A stretch of DNA of 64,000 nucleotides from Micropterix aruncella (GCA_944548615.1 OX155963.1:18312154-18376153), one strand, 5' to 3'. Numbered from the stretch's first letter, positions 1 to 11,547 are shown. The notes: a model not told the origin generated them from the sequence alone. Numbers and translations: made by a program.

Positions 1-932
1 TTGTATAAATGAAAAATTGCGGTTTATAAAGCCCACATTTTGACGTTGAAAAGTTCAGAATGATGTCAGGCTGTACATTCGTATATTGAATGAAACGTAT
101 GAAAAGTGCTGAGCGCGAAAGACACGTTTATAAATTCTGATTAATTATGTTATAAATTTGGTCAGACATTCATGCGAAAAATGTTACCGTGTGAATTAAT
201 TGGTAGTCACAAAATTATATATGTTGTTTACCGTTACACACAAAACATCCATTCTGTGCACGAATTAATTATAAAAGATCGTCATGTGACATACCGAGAG
301 ATTGAGGCATGTTTGCGTATTAGTTCCACTCGCATATATTCAATATTGCATAAACGTTTGGCCATCAAAACGATCTGTTCGCGTTGGATACCGCATAATT
401 TAACAGTTGCTCAAAAAAAGGCTCGTGTCAATTGGTGTAAAAAAAAGTTGAAAGAATTCGATCGCGATGCTTCAAAAGACGTCTATAAAATTGAAACAGG
501 TGACAAAACATGGATCTATGCATATGAGCCAGAAACTAAACAGAAGTCGACTGTATGGGTTGTTTAAGACGAGCCAAATCCAACAAAAGTTGACCTTTGA
601 ACAGGAAAGTACGAAGCACTTTGAAGCAAATGGTGGCTTGTTTCTTCGGCATAAATTGGTCATGTCGCAAAAGTGCCTTTAGTGCAGCGTCGAACGGTCA
701 ATTCTGAATTGTACACCACCATTTGTTTGCCAGAAGCGTTTAGAGAAATGAGGAAAATCAACCCCCGAAGACGGATCATTCTCCACTACGACAATGCGAG
801 CTCTCACACATCGGTCCAAACAAGTGACTTTTTAGGCACTCAAAACATTGAATTAATGGGTCATTCGCCGTACATCCCGGATTTGGCACCCGCACGACAA
901 CATATATTGCGAGGTCAACGTTTTTCGACTTC

Positions 933-1635
933 TTAACCCTTCGAGTAGCGGCATAATTTCATGACAGACCGCGGCAACTTATTGGAATTTCTTGCAATAT
1001 CGCCGCAAACGTCAAAAAGTACTATAACTATGGAACTACTATACCAATCATAAAAAGAATAACAGTTATTCTTTCAATGTTTCAGTTTCAATGCAACCAT
1101 TGCGCAGTTACTGCGCAATGGTTGCATTGAAATTTTGTATATAGAATATTGAAATATCATTTTGTAAAATAATTAGATAATTATGAATATGAGAAAATCG
1201 AAAAAGTGAAAAAAACTCTTCATTTCTCACTTGTACTGGTCTTACGGAAAAATAAGGAACCCAATTTAGAAATTGTAAATACTATCGTGATCTTTATGAG
1301 ATTCTCTATCAAAGTTAATATTACGTTTTGCTTTTTTACATATTAGATAAATACTCATAAAAACCAATTCTTTTTTTATGATTTCTCGAAAAAAAAAATA
1401 TGATGTTTGACCATGGAATTTTACTAGAAATATCCGCAAAATGACGTATTATTGTAGCGGCCGTCTATGTTTCTATGGTAATAATGAGATATTTGTTATG
1501 AATTTTAGGAGGCGTTCGAATTAGAAAATAATATTACTGTGCGCTCCGGGAGCAAGCCGCCAATATTGGTCGTTACGTAGTCAACGGTGTTCTGATATGC
1601 AACCAAATTTGTTCGTTACGTAGCCGAAGGGTGAA
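933..1635. mobile_element. piggyBac-type MITE, copy 1 (inserted in the mariner)
   Basis: Non-coding element at 937-1631. It starts CCCTTCGAGTAGCGGC next to a TTAA (933-936) and ends CGTAGCCGAAGGG next to TGAA (1632-1635), a one-base decay of the TTAA duplication. TTAA targets and CCCTT-type ends are the hallmark of piggyBac-superfamily elements. A second copy with the same ends lies at 31507-33560, which confirms both borders. Copy 1 is longer than copy 2 after removal of its nested LINE (695 against about 440 bp); the extra sequence includes the 23-bp-arm palindrome. No transposase is encoded, so it would depend on an autonomous relative. Confidence 0.85.
1086..1132. repeat. perfect palindrome, 23-bp arms with a 1-nt centre
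   Basis: The arm starting TTTCAATGCAACCATTGCG at 1086-1108 is the exact reverse complement of 1110-1132, with a single T between. It lies inside the first piggyBac-type MITE. A smaller palindrome (AAGAATAAC-A-GTTATTCTT, 1055-1073) sits just upstream. Confidence 0.95.
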
Positions 1636-1888
1636 GAAGTTGTTAAGACTTTCAAAAAGTATATTTTGGGGTTACCGCATTCAGAGTGGAAAAAGTACTT
1701 CGAAAATTGATTAAAACGCATGCAAAAGTGTATTGATTTTCATAAAGAGTATTTCGAAAAATAATAAAGCAATTTTCGATTATAAATAATTGTATTTACT
1801 TGTCTGTCTCAAAACTTAAGTAGCAACCCGTATTACGTATCTAAAGTTGTATGTGTTGAAAGTATCATTTAATTGCTTAGAATATCTT

Positions 1889-2764
1889 AGAGCCATCCAC
1901 ATTTTACGTAATCACGTTTTTGTGATTTTCGACCCCCCGCCCTTCTCCATGTCAGCAGACGTAATCAGAGGCCTGACCCCCCCCTTTCCCCTTCAAGATT
2001 ACGTAATCTACCGAATTTGCGGAAAATGTGAAGAATCGTGAACCCAGCGTTTGTAAAGCTTTTGAAGACTCTTCCACAATGAGGCAAAACTTTCACTTTT
2101 TGTATTTCTTTTTAAACTGCCCCCATTCCTCGTTGGCTGCCGTTTAGCCTCCGGTCCCAAGAGGAGTGAAAACGCTTTTTAGCGTACCTATGTACTGAGA
2201 CACTCCAGGTGTAAATCCGCCATAGTTGATGCACCATACAATCACCTAATCTTTCCGCGATGAAGTAGGAGCGTGCAGCATCTTGCGGTGTCAACTACAA
2301 CGGGCGAGCCCGTCACCACAGGACGTTTTAACGATTAGTCGTTCTATCGCCCTGCAGTGAACGTAGAGACTTTGGACAGTACATTCTACGTCCAGCTACG
2401 TCAAACGGAGGAGCGTGCAGCAGCGCGGTAGTCCAGAATTGCAGCGTGCCGTGCCGCCGCTACGCAGAGCAGCCACCGGCATGCCAACGCGCGCAGGAAC
2501 AGGCCCGGCCGCCCGCGCCACTCAATCGCAGACGGGCGCGTGAAATATCTACGCACATCGCACGAAGGGGTATCTTCGGCGCAGCACTGTGCTAATTCCG
2601 TACAGGTTTAGACCAAATAAATTGCCATGCGGTGACCAAAATTGATTACGTAATCAGGACTGGCACCCCCTCCCCCTCTCCACGTAACCAAGCGTAAGCC
2701 TCAGCTCCGACCCCCCCCCCCCCCCCACTCCCCCTCGGTGACTACGTAATATGTGGACGGCCCC
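1889..2764. mobile_element. TIR element or MITE, superfamily not assigned
   Basis: Left end GCCATCCACATTTTACGTAA (1892) pairs with the reverse complement of the right end, GCCGTCCACATATTACGTAG (ends 2761), about 21 of 25 positions. The interior is GC-rich, with C-runs (1931-1936, 2711-2726) and internal TTACGTAAT motifs near 2005 and 2645. No transposase frame is seen. A Rep-A fragment sits inside it at 2281-2409. The internal TTACGTAAT motifs leave open that this is two or more smaller elements side by side. Confidence 0.5.
2268..2422 (-). mobile_element. Rep-A copy A1, short fragment with 13-bp duplication
   Basis: The 129 bp at 2281-2409 match one terminus of the Rep-A family (CAACTACAACGGGCGAGCCCG, then the CGTTTTAACGATTAGTCGTTC region). 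They are flanked by the direct repeat GGAGCGTGCAGCA at 2268-2280 and 2410-2422. The strand is given so that the constant end of the family is the 3' end; on that view the copy is strongly 5'-truncated, as LINE-mobilised sequences often are. Confidence 0.7.
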
Positions 2765-2842
2765 TTATGGGAGCGATGCGCGGAGAAATATCGATAAAAA
2801 CGAGACCAAATAGCTTTATGAAGTTTATGAAGACAACATAGC

Positions 2843-3113
2843 TCAACCCCTCAAGCCCCGATTGGCCGATATCGGCCAGAATACGATTTAGCGTGACGGC
2901 CCCGTTTGAATTTTATTTTAATTTAATTTGTTTTATTTTATTATGTTTTATTACCTTAATATGTTTTATTTTAATTATGGATACAGTGGTTTGGCAGTAA
3001 TTAATATTTTGTAACAGACAGTGTCGTAATTCAATTTTTTTACTAATTTTTACTAAATTTTTTTGGGACAGCAACTTGTTAATCGTCTGAGGGACCGAGG
3101 CCTGAAGGGTTAA
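2843..3113. mobile_element. second TTAA-type MITE, 263 bp
   Basis: The ends CCCCTCAAGCCCCG (2847) and CGAGGCCTGAAGGG (ends 3109) form an imperfect inverted repeat. The right flank is TTAA and the left flank is TCAA. The inside is AT-rich (TTTTATT repeats). The ends differ from those of the element at 937, so it is a separate piggyBac-like family. Confidence 0.5.
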
Positions 3114-3308
3114 TGAGATTTTCAATAGAGGCGACAGTTACAAACTCTCTACTACATTCTCCTTAAAATGTTTTCAATGCCCATCGCCGAGCACAAGATG
3201 GAGTGGGTATTGTGTGCACGGCGGATTTTCAAAATTCACACGCGCCGAAACCGCCTTTTTATCCTTTTTATGTCAAGCAACGGAGATATCCTTCGATTTC
3301 ATATCATA

Positions 3309-3980
3309 TACATATATATACATACATACACTAATACACATATATAATACATACACACACCCACACACATTCCGATCCACAAATATACACACACACACAC
3401 ACATTTTGCTACGCGCTAAGGAGTCTAAAACGAACTACAGATAAAACAACAGCCTTTATGGCATATTATGTATATTTTTATGCTTCGGGGTAGATAATTC
3501 GATTAGGAAGATTTTGAATTATATACGCGGATTTCCTTTTTATATGCGGATTTTTGATTATTCCTTGATTATTTTTATTATTCCTTTTTTTTTGTATTAT
3601 TAGTGAATTATTTTTATTTATTTTTTCAATTCCTAATGCTACGTATTTAATCCGGTCTGTTTCGATTATTTCATCTTGTATCTCTTTTTAAAAAAAATAT
3701 TTTAGGCCATTCAATGAATTTTATTGTAATTAATGTCATTTTCTAGATTCTATATTATAGGTAAAATAATTACTAAACTTATAAAATAAGTAAAATGGTC
3801 AAATTGTTGCCATAACAGGGAATTAATTATAAGATACACAATCTACATCATTATCACCATAAATGTGACACCATAATTCAGTCAATAAATATATTTCATT
3901 TTATTTCATTTCATTTCATACATTTATACATACATACATACACATTCACACATATACACCTACACAAATACACATACATG
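3309..3980. repeat. (TA/CA)n and (TTTCA)n simple repeats
   Basis: Degenerate TA/CA/CATA tracts lie at 3309-3405 and 3920-3975, with a TTTCATTTTATTTCATTTCA tract at 3893-3918 after AATAAATATATTTC. That arrangement resembles the 3' tail of an old LINE, but no coding remnant is visible before it. Confidence 0.7.
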
Positions 3981-5429
3981 GTGAAAGAATGCCATTTTTA
4001 ATGTTCTATTGTATTTAAGCCATATATACGTTTTTGAAGATTTAGAGGATTAGTTTTCTAGAATACTGGAATCGCGCAAACACTGAAAGAAGGCTTGGAA
4101 TTGGGCGCAAGACTTCTATAAAAGAAATTTGGGGTGCGACGATCTTCAGTTATGGTTGTGACCTCTATTTATCGCAATATCTCTGGTTCTGAAACAAGAA
4201 AAGCACGTAAGGTTTATAATGGTGCTGGCTGGCTTCAGTTTCGCTCCTAAACCCATATTACTTTCTTGTCCGCTCTTCTTCATCTTTCAAACTTTTCTTG
4301 TAATAAAACAGCGTCCTTCACAGTAATTTAAATTAAACCTTAATTAGGAATATGCGCTTAAAACTCTTAATGACCCTGGCAAAGAAAATTAACAGGGCCA
4401 CGATGAAAAGTATTTGGTATTCTTATTTTCAGCGGAGGGGGTACTTCACTTTCAACGAAGGATCTTTCAGCGCGGGAACGAGAAATAATTACATGCTTTT
4501 TAAGAAACCATTTTGAAGTATAATAATATTGGTCTTTAAGACGTGAGCTTGGCTTTGAGACGTGGAATTCTTTGTAAGTAGTTAATTGAAAAGTACAAAG
4601 GAGCTGTTCTAAAATTTGGATCTTTTAACAATGTGATGCAAAATAAATGATCTAGAAAGGTGACATGATCAAAGTAAGGTGACATGATACTTGGGAACGA
4701 CCATATCTGAAGAACTTTTGTTTCATGAATGAGTTTCTAAGGGAATCCCATTTTATAATTTAGACTCAAAAAAGTTGCTCATTGTCTTGGACATATATGC
4801 TTTAAACTGATTTCGAAAACTTTTAGGCGCGATTACTCCCACAAAATAAGCGGTGAGTGTGTTTTACTTTAATTTAATTATATTGACTGGTTTATTCTCT
4901 AGCGTTGCGCTTAGCGACATTATTCATTTAGGCCCTAAATTAATTACAAATAATTAAAACGTGAGAACGCTCTGACTGTTACGCTAAATATGCTTTATCA
5001 TTAACACCCTTATACCACCATTGCGGAAAGACAGTTTTACTGTGTGCGCGCTGCGATCGAACGTTTAGTATCTGCCAGCTTGACGGCGCATACGCACGTG
5101 AATCTGTGCTTGACGCTTCATCAACGCTGGATTTCTATTTGTCGAACCCTACAAATGTGACCCCGCCTTTTTCTTCGCGGGTCCGTTTATTTCAGATATT
5201 TTTGTCAGGTCTTATGTGGCCTTAAATTGTAAGGAAACCGAGGCTGGCAGGAGCACGAGTAGGTTGCCACAACTCAAATATCTCATAAGTTAGAATTTTG
5301 ATGACTATGTCTCACCTCTAACTATGACTGTGACTGATCCTCATTACATTACGCCTTTATAAAAAAATATGTATTATTAATATTATTATAGATGGCCAAA
5401 TAAATTGCTATATACACGTATATTTACTC
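3981..5429. other. no gene seen
   Basis: Unique-looking AT-rich sequence. No open frame with recognisable protein content and no RNA gene found. 5150-5180 is briefly GC-richer. Confidence 0.5.
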
Positions 5430-5690
5430 AATCAGGCCTTTCATTTCATACTAAACACGACATATTTACATTAATTTATTGACATTTGGACATTTAGACA
5501 GTTACTTACTTGATATTTGGGCAGTTAAGGTACCATGACGCTCATAGGATGATATAACGATTCTAACAATACCACACACTTCTAAATTGGTTCAAGGGTT
5601 TAGAGGTTATGGTGGAATAAAGTAACGGAAAACATACATAGATAAACCATCAACACATTACGTAAATTTCTTGTTGGGCAATCAGGTAAA
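5430..5690 (+). repeat. interspersed repeat family B, copy 1
   Basis: Shares blocks with 8855-9095, 10635-10710 and, reversed, 16580-16790: TTAATTTATTGACATTTGGA, then TGACAATACCACAYACTTC, GTTATGGTGGAATAAAG, CGGAAAACATACA and finally TTGTTGGGCAG. Non-coding and old. Element type not determined. Confidence 0.65.
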
Positions 5691-6202
5691 AATAAAGAGC
5701 ACTTTCCTCAAATTCATTGAGTAACAAAAATTGCATCATTTTTTATGATAGAACTATATAAAACATATTCAACTATTCGTTTAACAAGTTGATATGTTTT
5801 CGAGGTGTATTTATGTAACCTTCGTAATTTATTGATTTTATAAAATTTCTCAAACTTTGGGGTTTTAACCTGTAAATTGTTTCAAAATTATATTAGAGAA
5901 ATATAAATAACAAAAATCCGAATTTTCTGTTTTAATTACAATAATTTCATTATCTATCTCTATAATTGGCGTCAATCTTGTGCTCGATAGCCAGAAGCTT
6001 TTCAATCCATTTCCGCTTGCAGTATTTTCAGGCGCCCAGCCGTTTCGATTATTCCGCTCCATAAGTTCACCATGAAAGATAGTTGGGGTAGATATTCAAG
6101 AATAATGACGGCGTAGTCGACGCCACAGTGGCCACTTGATAGCATGTTACGAAGAAAATCATAGACGGGCCCTTAATAATAATATCCATTGACATAGCAG
6201 AC

Positions 6203-6898
6203 CTATTACTGACAACTAGATCTGTCGACTACAATGGGCGAAACCGTCGCCTCAGAAAGTTTTGCCGATATTAGATCGTTCTGTCTCCCGTGAGGTGAGC
6301 GCAGAATACTTGGGATGGAAACAGTCCACCGTCTAGTTACGCCACACGCCCGTAAGAAGCCAACACCTTACCGCGAGATAACCAGGTTAATCATCCAGCG
6401 GGCCGACACTCGCGCGCATACTACCAGTTGCAACCAGATTACTCCGGTCTCTCGACTGGTTACAGGTTCTAGGTCGCTTGCGCGGTCCCACCCTTGCGTA
6501 GCGGTGATACTGTGTCTACCGAATCTATCGCGGACCACGGCATCCGTTGCCCGTCTCTTCACCCGGTATCGGGTAGACGATTAGTCGTTTCAAGAGCAGT
6601 TATTGTAAGGTGAACAACTACCCCCGCTCTATAGGAGACAGTTACTGTTTCCAGACTCCCCCGGCTGTCGGTAAGAATGCACAATCGATTGGCTGACCTT
6701 GCACGATGCGCAAACTATCCAGGAGCTCCCGAAGGTTTACTCCTAGGGAAAATAGGCACGCAAGCCAGAGTCCTACCCTGGCTCGCACTTCTGCGTGGAG
6801 GCCGCCGGATGGGTGTTAACCCGTGAGTTTGACCGACGCTGAACACATGGGTCTCAGTGGCCAAACTGCAACCGGGCCCATTAGTTCAAACTATTACT
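6203..6898 (-). mobile_element. Rep-A copy A2, about full length
   Basis: 680 bp at 6211-6890, from GACAACTAGATCTGTCGACT to GGGCCCATTAGTTCAAA. Flanked by CTATTACT at 6203-6210 and 6891-6898; this 8-bp duplication is weaker than those of A1, A5 and A8. It contains all family landmarks: the ATTAGATCGTTCTGTCTCCC block, GGTCGCTTGCGCGGTCC, CGAATCTATCGCGGACCACG, CAATCGATTGGCTGAC and CCTGGCTCGCACTTCTGCG. It has open frames of under 100 codons on both strands, but none resembles a known protein. Confidence 0.75.
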
Positions 6899-7954
6899 AA
6901 CACTTAGATTTGGAAGTTCTTCGCCGTGCGATGTATTGGATACGCAATGGAGCACCGCTGAAATACTTCTCTTCCACAGTTAACCCGATTGGACAGCGGT
7001 TGGCGGACTCTTCCCGTGCAGGTCCCTAATGGTTCCGTGTAGCTTGGGGTCTGATGTCCTGTCAGTGTCTTCTCAGGTCTGAAATAGGAGAGTCTTAAAA
7101 CGTACGTTTCGTAAGAAACGGGTAAAATTGTTGACCTGGTGTCATCTATCCTGCCGTTGGCTACGTGATCCCATGTGAGCTTGACGGGCGAATGGCGCCT
7201 CGCTCTACGGTAAATTCAAATTTGAACTACTGCTTACAGCAGGTATAGGCTGCGCAGGAACCTCGAGTCTGTGATCATACTAGAGGACGGGGAATTTCGT
7301 CCAAATCTGGTAGAAAGCCCGCGAGGCTGGCTCGCTGTATGTACTTCTCAATGTCTCGAGGTAAGGCATTGGTCACTTATGGGCTACTGGCGTAGCTCGA
7401 CTATGGATCTTTATGAGATGGAACGATTACGTTATAACTCCCTGGAGTGTCGGGTTCGCTCATAGTAATTGATATCCCTAAATTTTCCGGTGCACTTCGT
7501 ATAGAGAATAAGGTGATGAGACTAGTAGAGACTAGAGATGACTAGGGTGTGGCAGGACAGACGGGATGCTGGCCATATACCGGCAGCTCAATCAACTGCA
7601 CTTCCCGGTGGGACATGAACGGTTCGCAGCTTAAGTCACGATGGCCAGTTTGTCATTTTTGTCTAGCCAATTTGTTGCTCAACTCCCATCCGGTAGATTC
7701 CTCGACGAGACGCATTACCCCGGAAAGTCTCAGTAAACTCTGCCTGTACTTGCATTGCGCATGTGTAAGCAGTATAGTGTATCTGCTGTGCGCTGAGGGT
7801 ATTGCCTCGGACGAGTCCTCAACGGACATCACTGACAGCAATTGCGACGATATCGTTCGTTTGTTAACGTGGCTGGGCTAGGTTAGGATAATTCTTACCA
7901 AAAATATGCGGCCTGGGCATCCTTTCGTACGCCTCTTGTAGTTCCAGGGGTACG
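6899..7954. other. no gene recognised; part shared with 55491-55935
   Basis: 7000-7125 resembles 55650-55935 (for example CGTGTAGCTTGGGGTCTGAT against CGTGCAGCTTGGGCCTGAT, and AGAGTCTTAAAACGTACGTTTC against AGAGTCTGGAAACGTGCGTTTC), so it is a low-copy repeat next to Rep-A in both places. A 110-codon frame at 7549-7881 has no recognisable domain and I do not call it a gene. Confidence 0.45.
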
Positions 7955-8285
7955 CCTTTGTGGTTGAAGTCCGACTACACTGGGTTGGCTCCCGACGAGG
8001 GAACTCCTCAACGGTCGACAGCAGAGACCCACAATTTTGCATAGGCATTCAATTATGATAGCCCCTTCCATGTTCCACCATGACATGGCTGATGAACCCT
8101 GGGTTGGTTCCCATTGAGGAAACTCCTCAACGGCCAACAGCAGAGACCCAAAATTTTGTATACGCATTCAATTATAATAGCCCCTTCCAAATTTTACCAT
8201 GACATGGCTGATGAACTCTGGATTGGTTCCCATTGAGAGAACTCCTCAACGGTCAACAGCAGAGACCCAAAATTTTGTATACGAA
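7955..8285 (-). repeat. tandem repeat, about 118-bp unit, nearly three copies
   Basis: The block CAACGGTCRACAGCAGAGACC recurs at about 8011, 8130 and 8248. Each unit holds GTTCCCATTGAGGAAACTCC and CCATGACATGGCTGATGAAC. Related units occur in the opposite orientation at 28690-28800 (single) and 61545-61875 (tandem), so this is a dispersed family. The 90-codon minus-strand frame across it is a by-product of the repetition. Confidence 0.85.
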
Positions 8286-8504
8286 TTTCGTTTTCGTTTT
8301 CGATAGTTTTCGATTTCGTTTTCGATTTCGATTTCGGTTTCGGTTTTGGTGTCGGTTTCGGATTAGATTTCGATTTTTATTTCGATTTCAATTTCGTTTT
8401 CGATTTCGATTTTGATTTCGAATTCATCATCATCATCATTATCATCATCGGGGGGGGGGGGGGGGGAGTTAAAGGGTGGCTCTAGGTTGGGGGGGGGGGG
8501 GGTG
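8284..8504. repeat. (TTTCGA)n, (CAT)n and G-run simple repeats
   Basis: A degenerate TTTCGATTTCGTTTTCG hexanucleotide tract to about 8421, then an (ATC)n tract to 8447. G-runs follow at 8449-8467 and 8492-8503. The 60-codon frame rich in Phe/Arg is the translated hexanucleotide, not a gene. Confidence 0.9.
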
Positions 8505-8600
8505 GTAGGATTTATGAAATTATTATTCAGATGAATTAAGTTCCTGGCTACTTGACAGGAAAGTTTTGGGGTGACACAACCGACTTTTTATTTTTGTTGT
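8505..8600 (-). repeat. repeat family D, copy D1
   Basis: Contains CTGGCTACTTGACAGGAAAG then TTTTGGGGTGACACAA. A conserved core of about 35 bp, GTGTCACCCCAAAACTTTCC then CGGCAAGTAGCCAAG when read on the other strand, recurs at 20690, 38760, 43225, 44700, 54067 and 58400. Confidence 0.7.
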
Positions 8601-8854
8601 AAATAATAACTTGTAAGTCGTAAGGCTGTTAAAATATTTACATGTTGAAATAAAAATGAATTATGGTATTAAAAGTTAACGTTAAAAATATGCTTTTGCA
8701 TTCCAGTTATAAAATAAATTTTAAATATAAAATTAAAAAACCAAAGAACGAAATACAGGCAATAATATGAAATTATGAACAATTAAATACAAGGAATATA
8801 AAACACGAGTGCCGTTACCAAAACCGAAATACTGTGTGTATTTGACACCAAACA

Positions 8855-9095
8855 CGATATTTTTATGTTAATTTATTGACATTTGGAGATTTGGACATTT
8901 AGACAATTATTTATTTGATATTTGGGTAGTTGAGGTGTCATATGTCACCCGGGACGACATAGCGATTCTGACAATACCACATACTTCTAAATGGGTTCGA
9001 GTGTTTAGAAGTTATGGTGGAATAAAGAATCGGAAAACATACATGGATAAAAACATTACACTCCTTTTTTGTTGGGCAGCGGTGTAAAAAAAACT
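8855..9095 (+). repeat. interspersed repeat family B, copy 2
   Basis: Same blocks and order as 5430-5690, from TTAATTTATTGACATTTGGA to TTGTTGGGCAG. Both copies point the same way. Confidence 0.7.
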
Positions 9096-10634
9096 ATAAG
9101 TAATAGTTTTCGTACATGCATCAGCCTATCTTACTTTTCTTCTTCTCTAATAGGCGACCATTTTTACGCGTTTGACTTCCGACCATTGGCAAGAAATGAT
9201 AACGACAAACTATCAATATTGCTGTAATAATCGGAAACGCTATCATGCTATACGATGTCATGAATAAAGACAGAAATTGATACATTCTGAAAACGTACGG
9301 TTACAGGCATGGGTGATTAATATCTATATGTATCTTTATGTATATTCTCTTTAATAATAATATTCTCTTTACTATTCTTTCGATGTCCCTCTTTTGGACC
9401 CCCAGCTAAACTAAAACGAGACACCAATAGTTGGAACGTATGGCATATGTTTTAAGAGAATGCACGTCAGCATTTACTGAGATCTAAATGACGTCTGGCA
9501 TACATAAGGCACTGAAATATGTATGCCCAAAACATTGGCATTGTTCCTGGGTTGATAAAATATTATTTGCAGAATGTTCTGGTCTAAAATTTACATAGGC
9601 TTCGCAGTTCTCTCTTTTGTAGAATACAAATTCGTCTGTTAGTGGCAGTACTCCCCAAATTTGAAGTCTATTTATCATCGAAGAATTAAAATAGGCGAAA
9701 TCACATATTTCACAGCTGCGAAGCTACATAAAAATATCACAATTGTTTTTATGTTGTAGAATATTAAATAATTAAATAATTGAATCTTTATAATAAAAAC
9801 ATAATAGTATATGTAGTAATATAAACTGATGATTTCTAAATGTAATTTTATTTAAATTTTTGTGAATTTATTTTGTATATTATGAATACATATTAATACT
9901 TATTCATATATAAATATATATAATTTTTTATCATGTTTTAAAATAAAATAATATTGACAATTTTCATGACATTTTCTTACGAATTTTTATTAGGTAATTA
10001 AGATATTTCTGTTACATTAAGTATGATTTTGTTTATTTATATAAATATAATATTATAGATTTCTTAGGATAATCAAAATAAATTGTCTACCTTGGAACAG
10101 GCGGCAGCCTAGTTAGGTTAAGACTTTTGTATATTGAATGTACTCATAATTTGAACTCAATAAATAATTTGAAATTTGAAATTTGACAGAATAAAAAAAA
10201 GCTATTAAATTTATTAGCTGTTGGGTCATTTTGGATTGCCCTCTGCAATTTACGGCCTATTACTACACCTAAAATGTTTGTTTTGTTGATCATAATTTCG
10301 GCGTGTTAATATTAGGCTCGTACTTCATATGCGTTAAACTATGTCAGCAAGCGTTGTATCCTATGTCCTTTAATAACACGTATTATTCTCTGTCGCTGAA
10401 TATCAAGGATGTGTCATCTGCAAAAGTAATAGTATTGTCATATCGTGATGACATACATCCCGGTAGATCATTATTATCACCAGGAAGAGAAATGCTTCTA
10501 AAATGGATACTTAGGAGAGCACCTTTAGTAACAAGTAATGAATCACTCCACGTTCCGCTTACCTAATTAGGTACCAGTTTTGTAGAAAAGATTCTAGTAA
10601 TTTCAATCCTTATTACCGAATTTCATAATTTTCA
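9096..10634. other. no gene recognised
   Basis: AT-rich intergenic sequence. Minus-strand frame 9484-9678 and plus-strand frame 10303-10566 look protein-like in composition but match nothing I recognise. 10100-10190 ends in AATAAATAATTTGAAATTTG, like an old retroelement tail. Confidence 0.4.
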
Positions 10635-10710
10635 GTTTGCGGTAACGGAAAACATACACAGATGAACCCTAAACAAATTACACTCCTTTCCTGTTGGGCA
10701 GTAGTGTAAA
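10635..10710 (+). repeat. interspersed repeat family B, copy 3 (end only)
   Basis: Carries GTAACGGAAAACATACACAG and TCCTGTTGGGCAGTAGTGTA, the right-hand end of the family. Confidence 0.65.
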
Positions 10711-11178
10711 AATTAAACGTTTTTGCCTCTCTTGTAAATTGACGAAATATCAGTTATCATAGTCTGACCAAATGGTACAGAAAAAATCCTTCAGTTTTCC
10801 ATTGTGTCTATTTAACGACATGTGATACATTGACACAATTCTTTGTTTTGATATTCTTATTCCTATTTAGGGACATGATATCGAATAGAAAGTATCGATA
10901 CTATACTCACGAGTTGTATCGAAAAAAAAGTATCGTACTCGTAAAAGTATCGACCCCAAAGTATCGATACCCCAAAGTATCGGTACTTTTCTTAGGATTC
11001 TTTGTGTTTGGTTTTATTATTGTGGATTTGTGGACATGGACTATATTAATGCACGCACGAATTGGTCAAACTACTTATAACAATAAAATAATTTATTAAA
11101 TATAAATTGACAAATCAACGTTTATTAATGATTTCTTTAAACCTTCCTTAATTTCCTACTCTTCCTCTGTACAATCAC

Positions 11179-11547
11179 TTAAAATAGAAGTTTATTTAGC
11201 CGCTTGGGCGCTAATCGGTTTCGTGTTATTGCTATTGTACTGCCTGCCTCTGAAAATAAATGTTAGGAGGGGACCGATGTTGCTGGTATTGGAAAGTACT
11301 CTTGGACGAGCTTGTACAATTTGGGAAAAACCACTTTCATGTCTTCCAATTGTTTTAATGAATCGGTTGATTGATTAATGAGATTTTTTAAAGTGTGTTT
11401 TTGGTTAGATAAAATAAATTCATATAATGTACACAAATGTGGACTCAAAAATGTAAAATGATAATCGAAATACCACATCAAAAAGGCGCTAGAAAAGTCG
11501 CATTGTTTTGTCGCTAAATGAAAATGAAAAACCGCTGTTAGTGACAA
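11179..11547 (-). pseudogene. hAT transposase C-terminal (dimerisation) fragment
   Basis: The reading runs from MSLTAVFHFH through FPKLYKLVQEYFPIPATSVPS, then a stop, then HLFSEAGSTIAITRNRLAP and ends KRLNKLLF. This is the conserved hAT dimerisation block (family pattern: PATSVPSERxFSxAGxxxxxxRxRLxPxxxxxLLF). The stop sits where the family has Glu (GAA to TAA). The DDE catalytic core and the BED zinc finger are absent, so the copy is a remnant of an internally deleted, ZBED-type hAT transposase. Confidence 0.85.

Larger units (their letters stand above)
172..1764 (+). pseudogene. mariner-family transposase, broken and split by a MITE
   Basis: Decayed mariner transposase (cut-and-paste DNA transposase, DDD type). 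The first block (172-567) has the helix-turn-helix end and the motifs SRWIPHNLT and GDKTWIYAYEPETK, which carries the first catalytic Asp. A middle block (about 568-672) still reads DEPNPTKV and GHVAKVPL but holds three stops and frame changes. The block from 673 has LHYDNASSHT (second Asp) and SPYIPDLAP. A small deletion then removes the usual CDFFLFP segment with the third catalytic Asp, and the reading resumes at RGQRFST. The C-terminus continues after the inserted MITE at 1636 (EEVVKTFKKY, then HSEWKKYFEN, stop, LKRMQKCIDFHKEYFEK) and ends at 1764. The start at 172 is only the first ATG of the open block; the true start is probably further upstream and decayed. Inactive beyond doubt. The terminal repeats of the element were not resolved. 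Confidence 0.85.

Noticed and set aside
8233..8415. 60-codon frame rich in Phe and Arg
   Set aside because: It is the translation of a degenerate TTTCGA hexanucleotide repeat.
9484..9678. Minus-strand frame with Cys and aromatic residues, protein-like look
   Set aside because: 64 codons, no motif recognised, no splice or promoter support; kept out as a gene.
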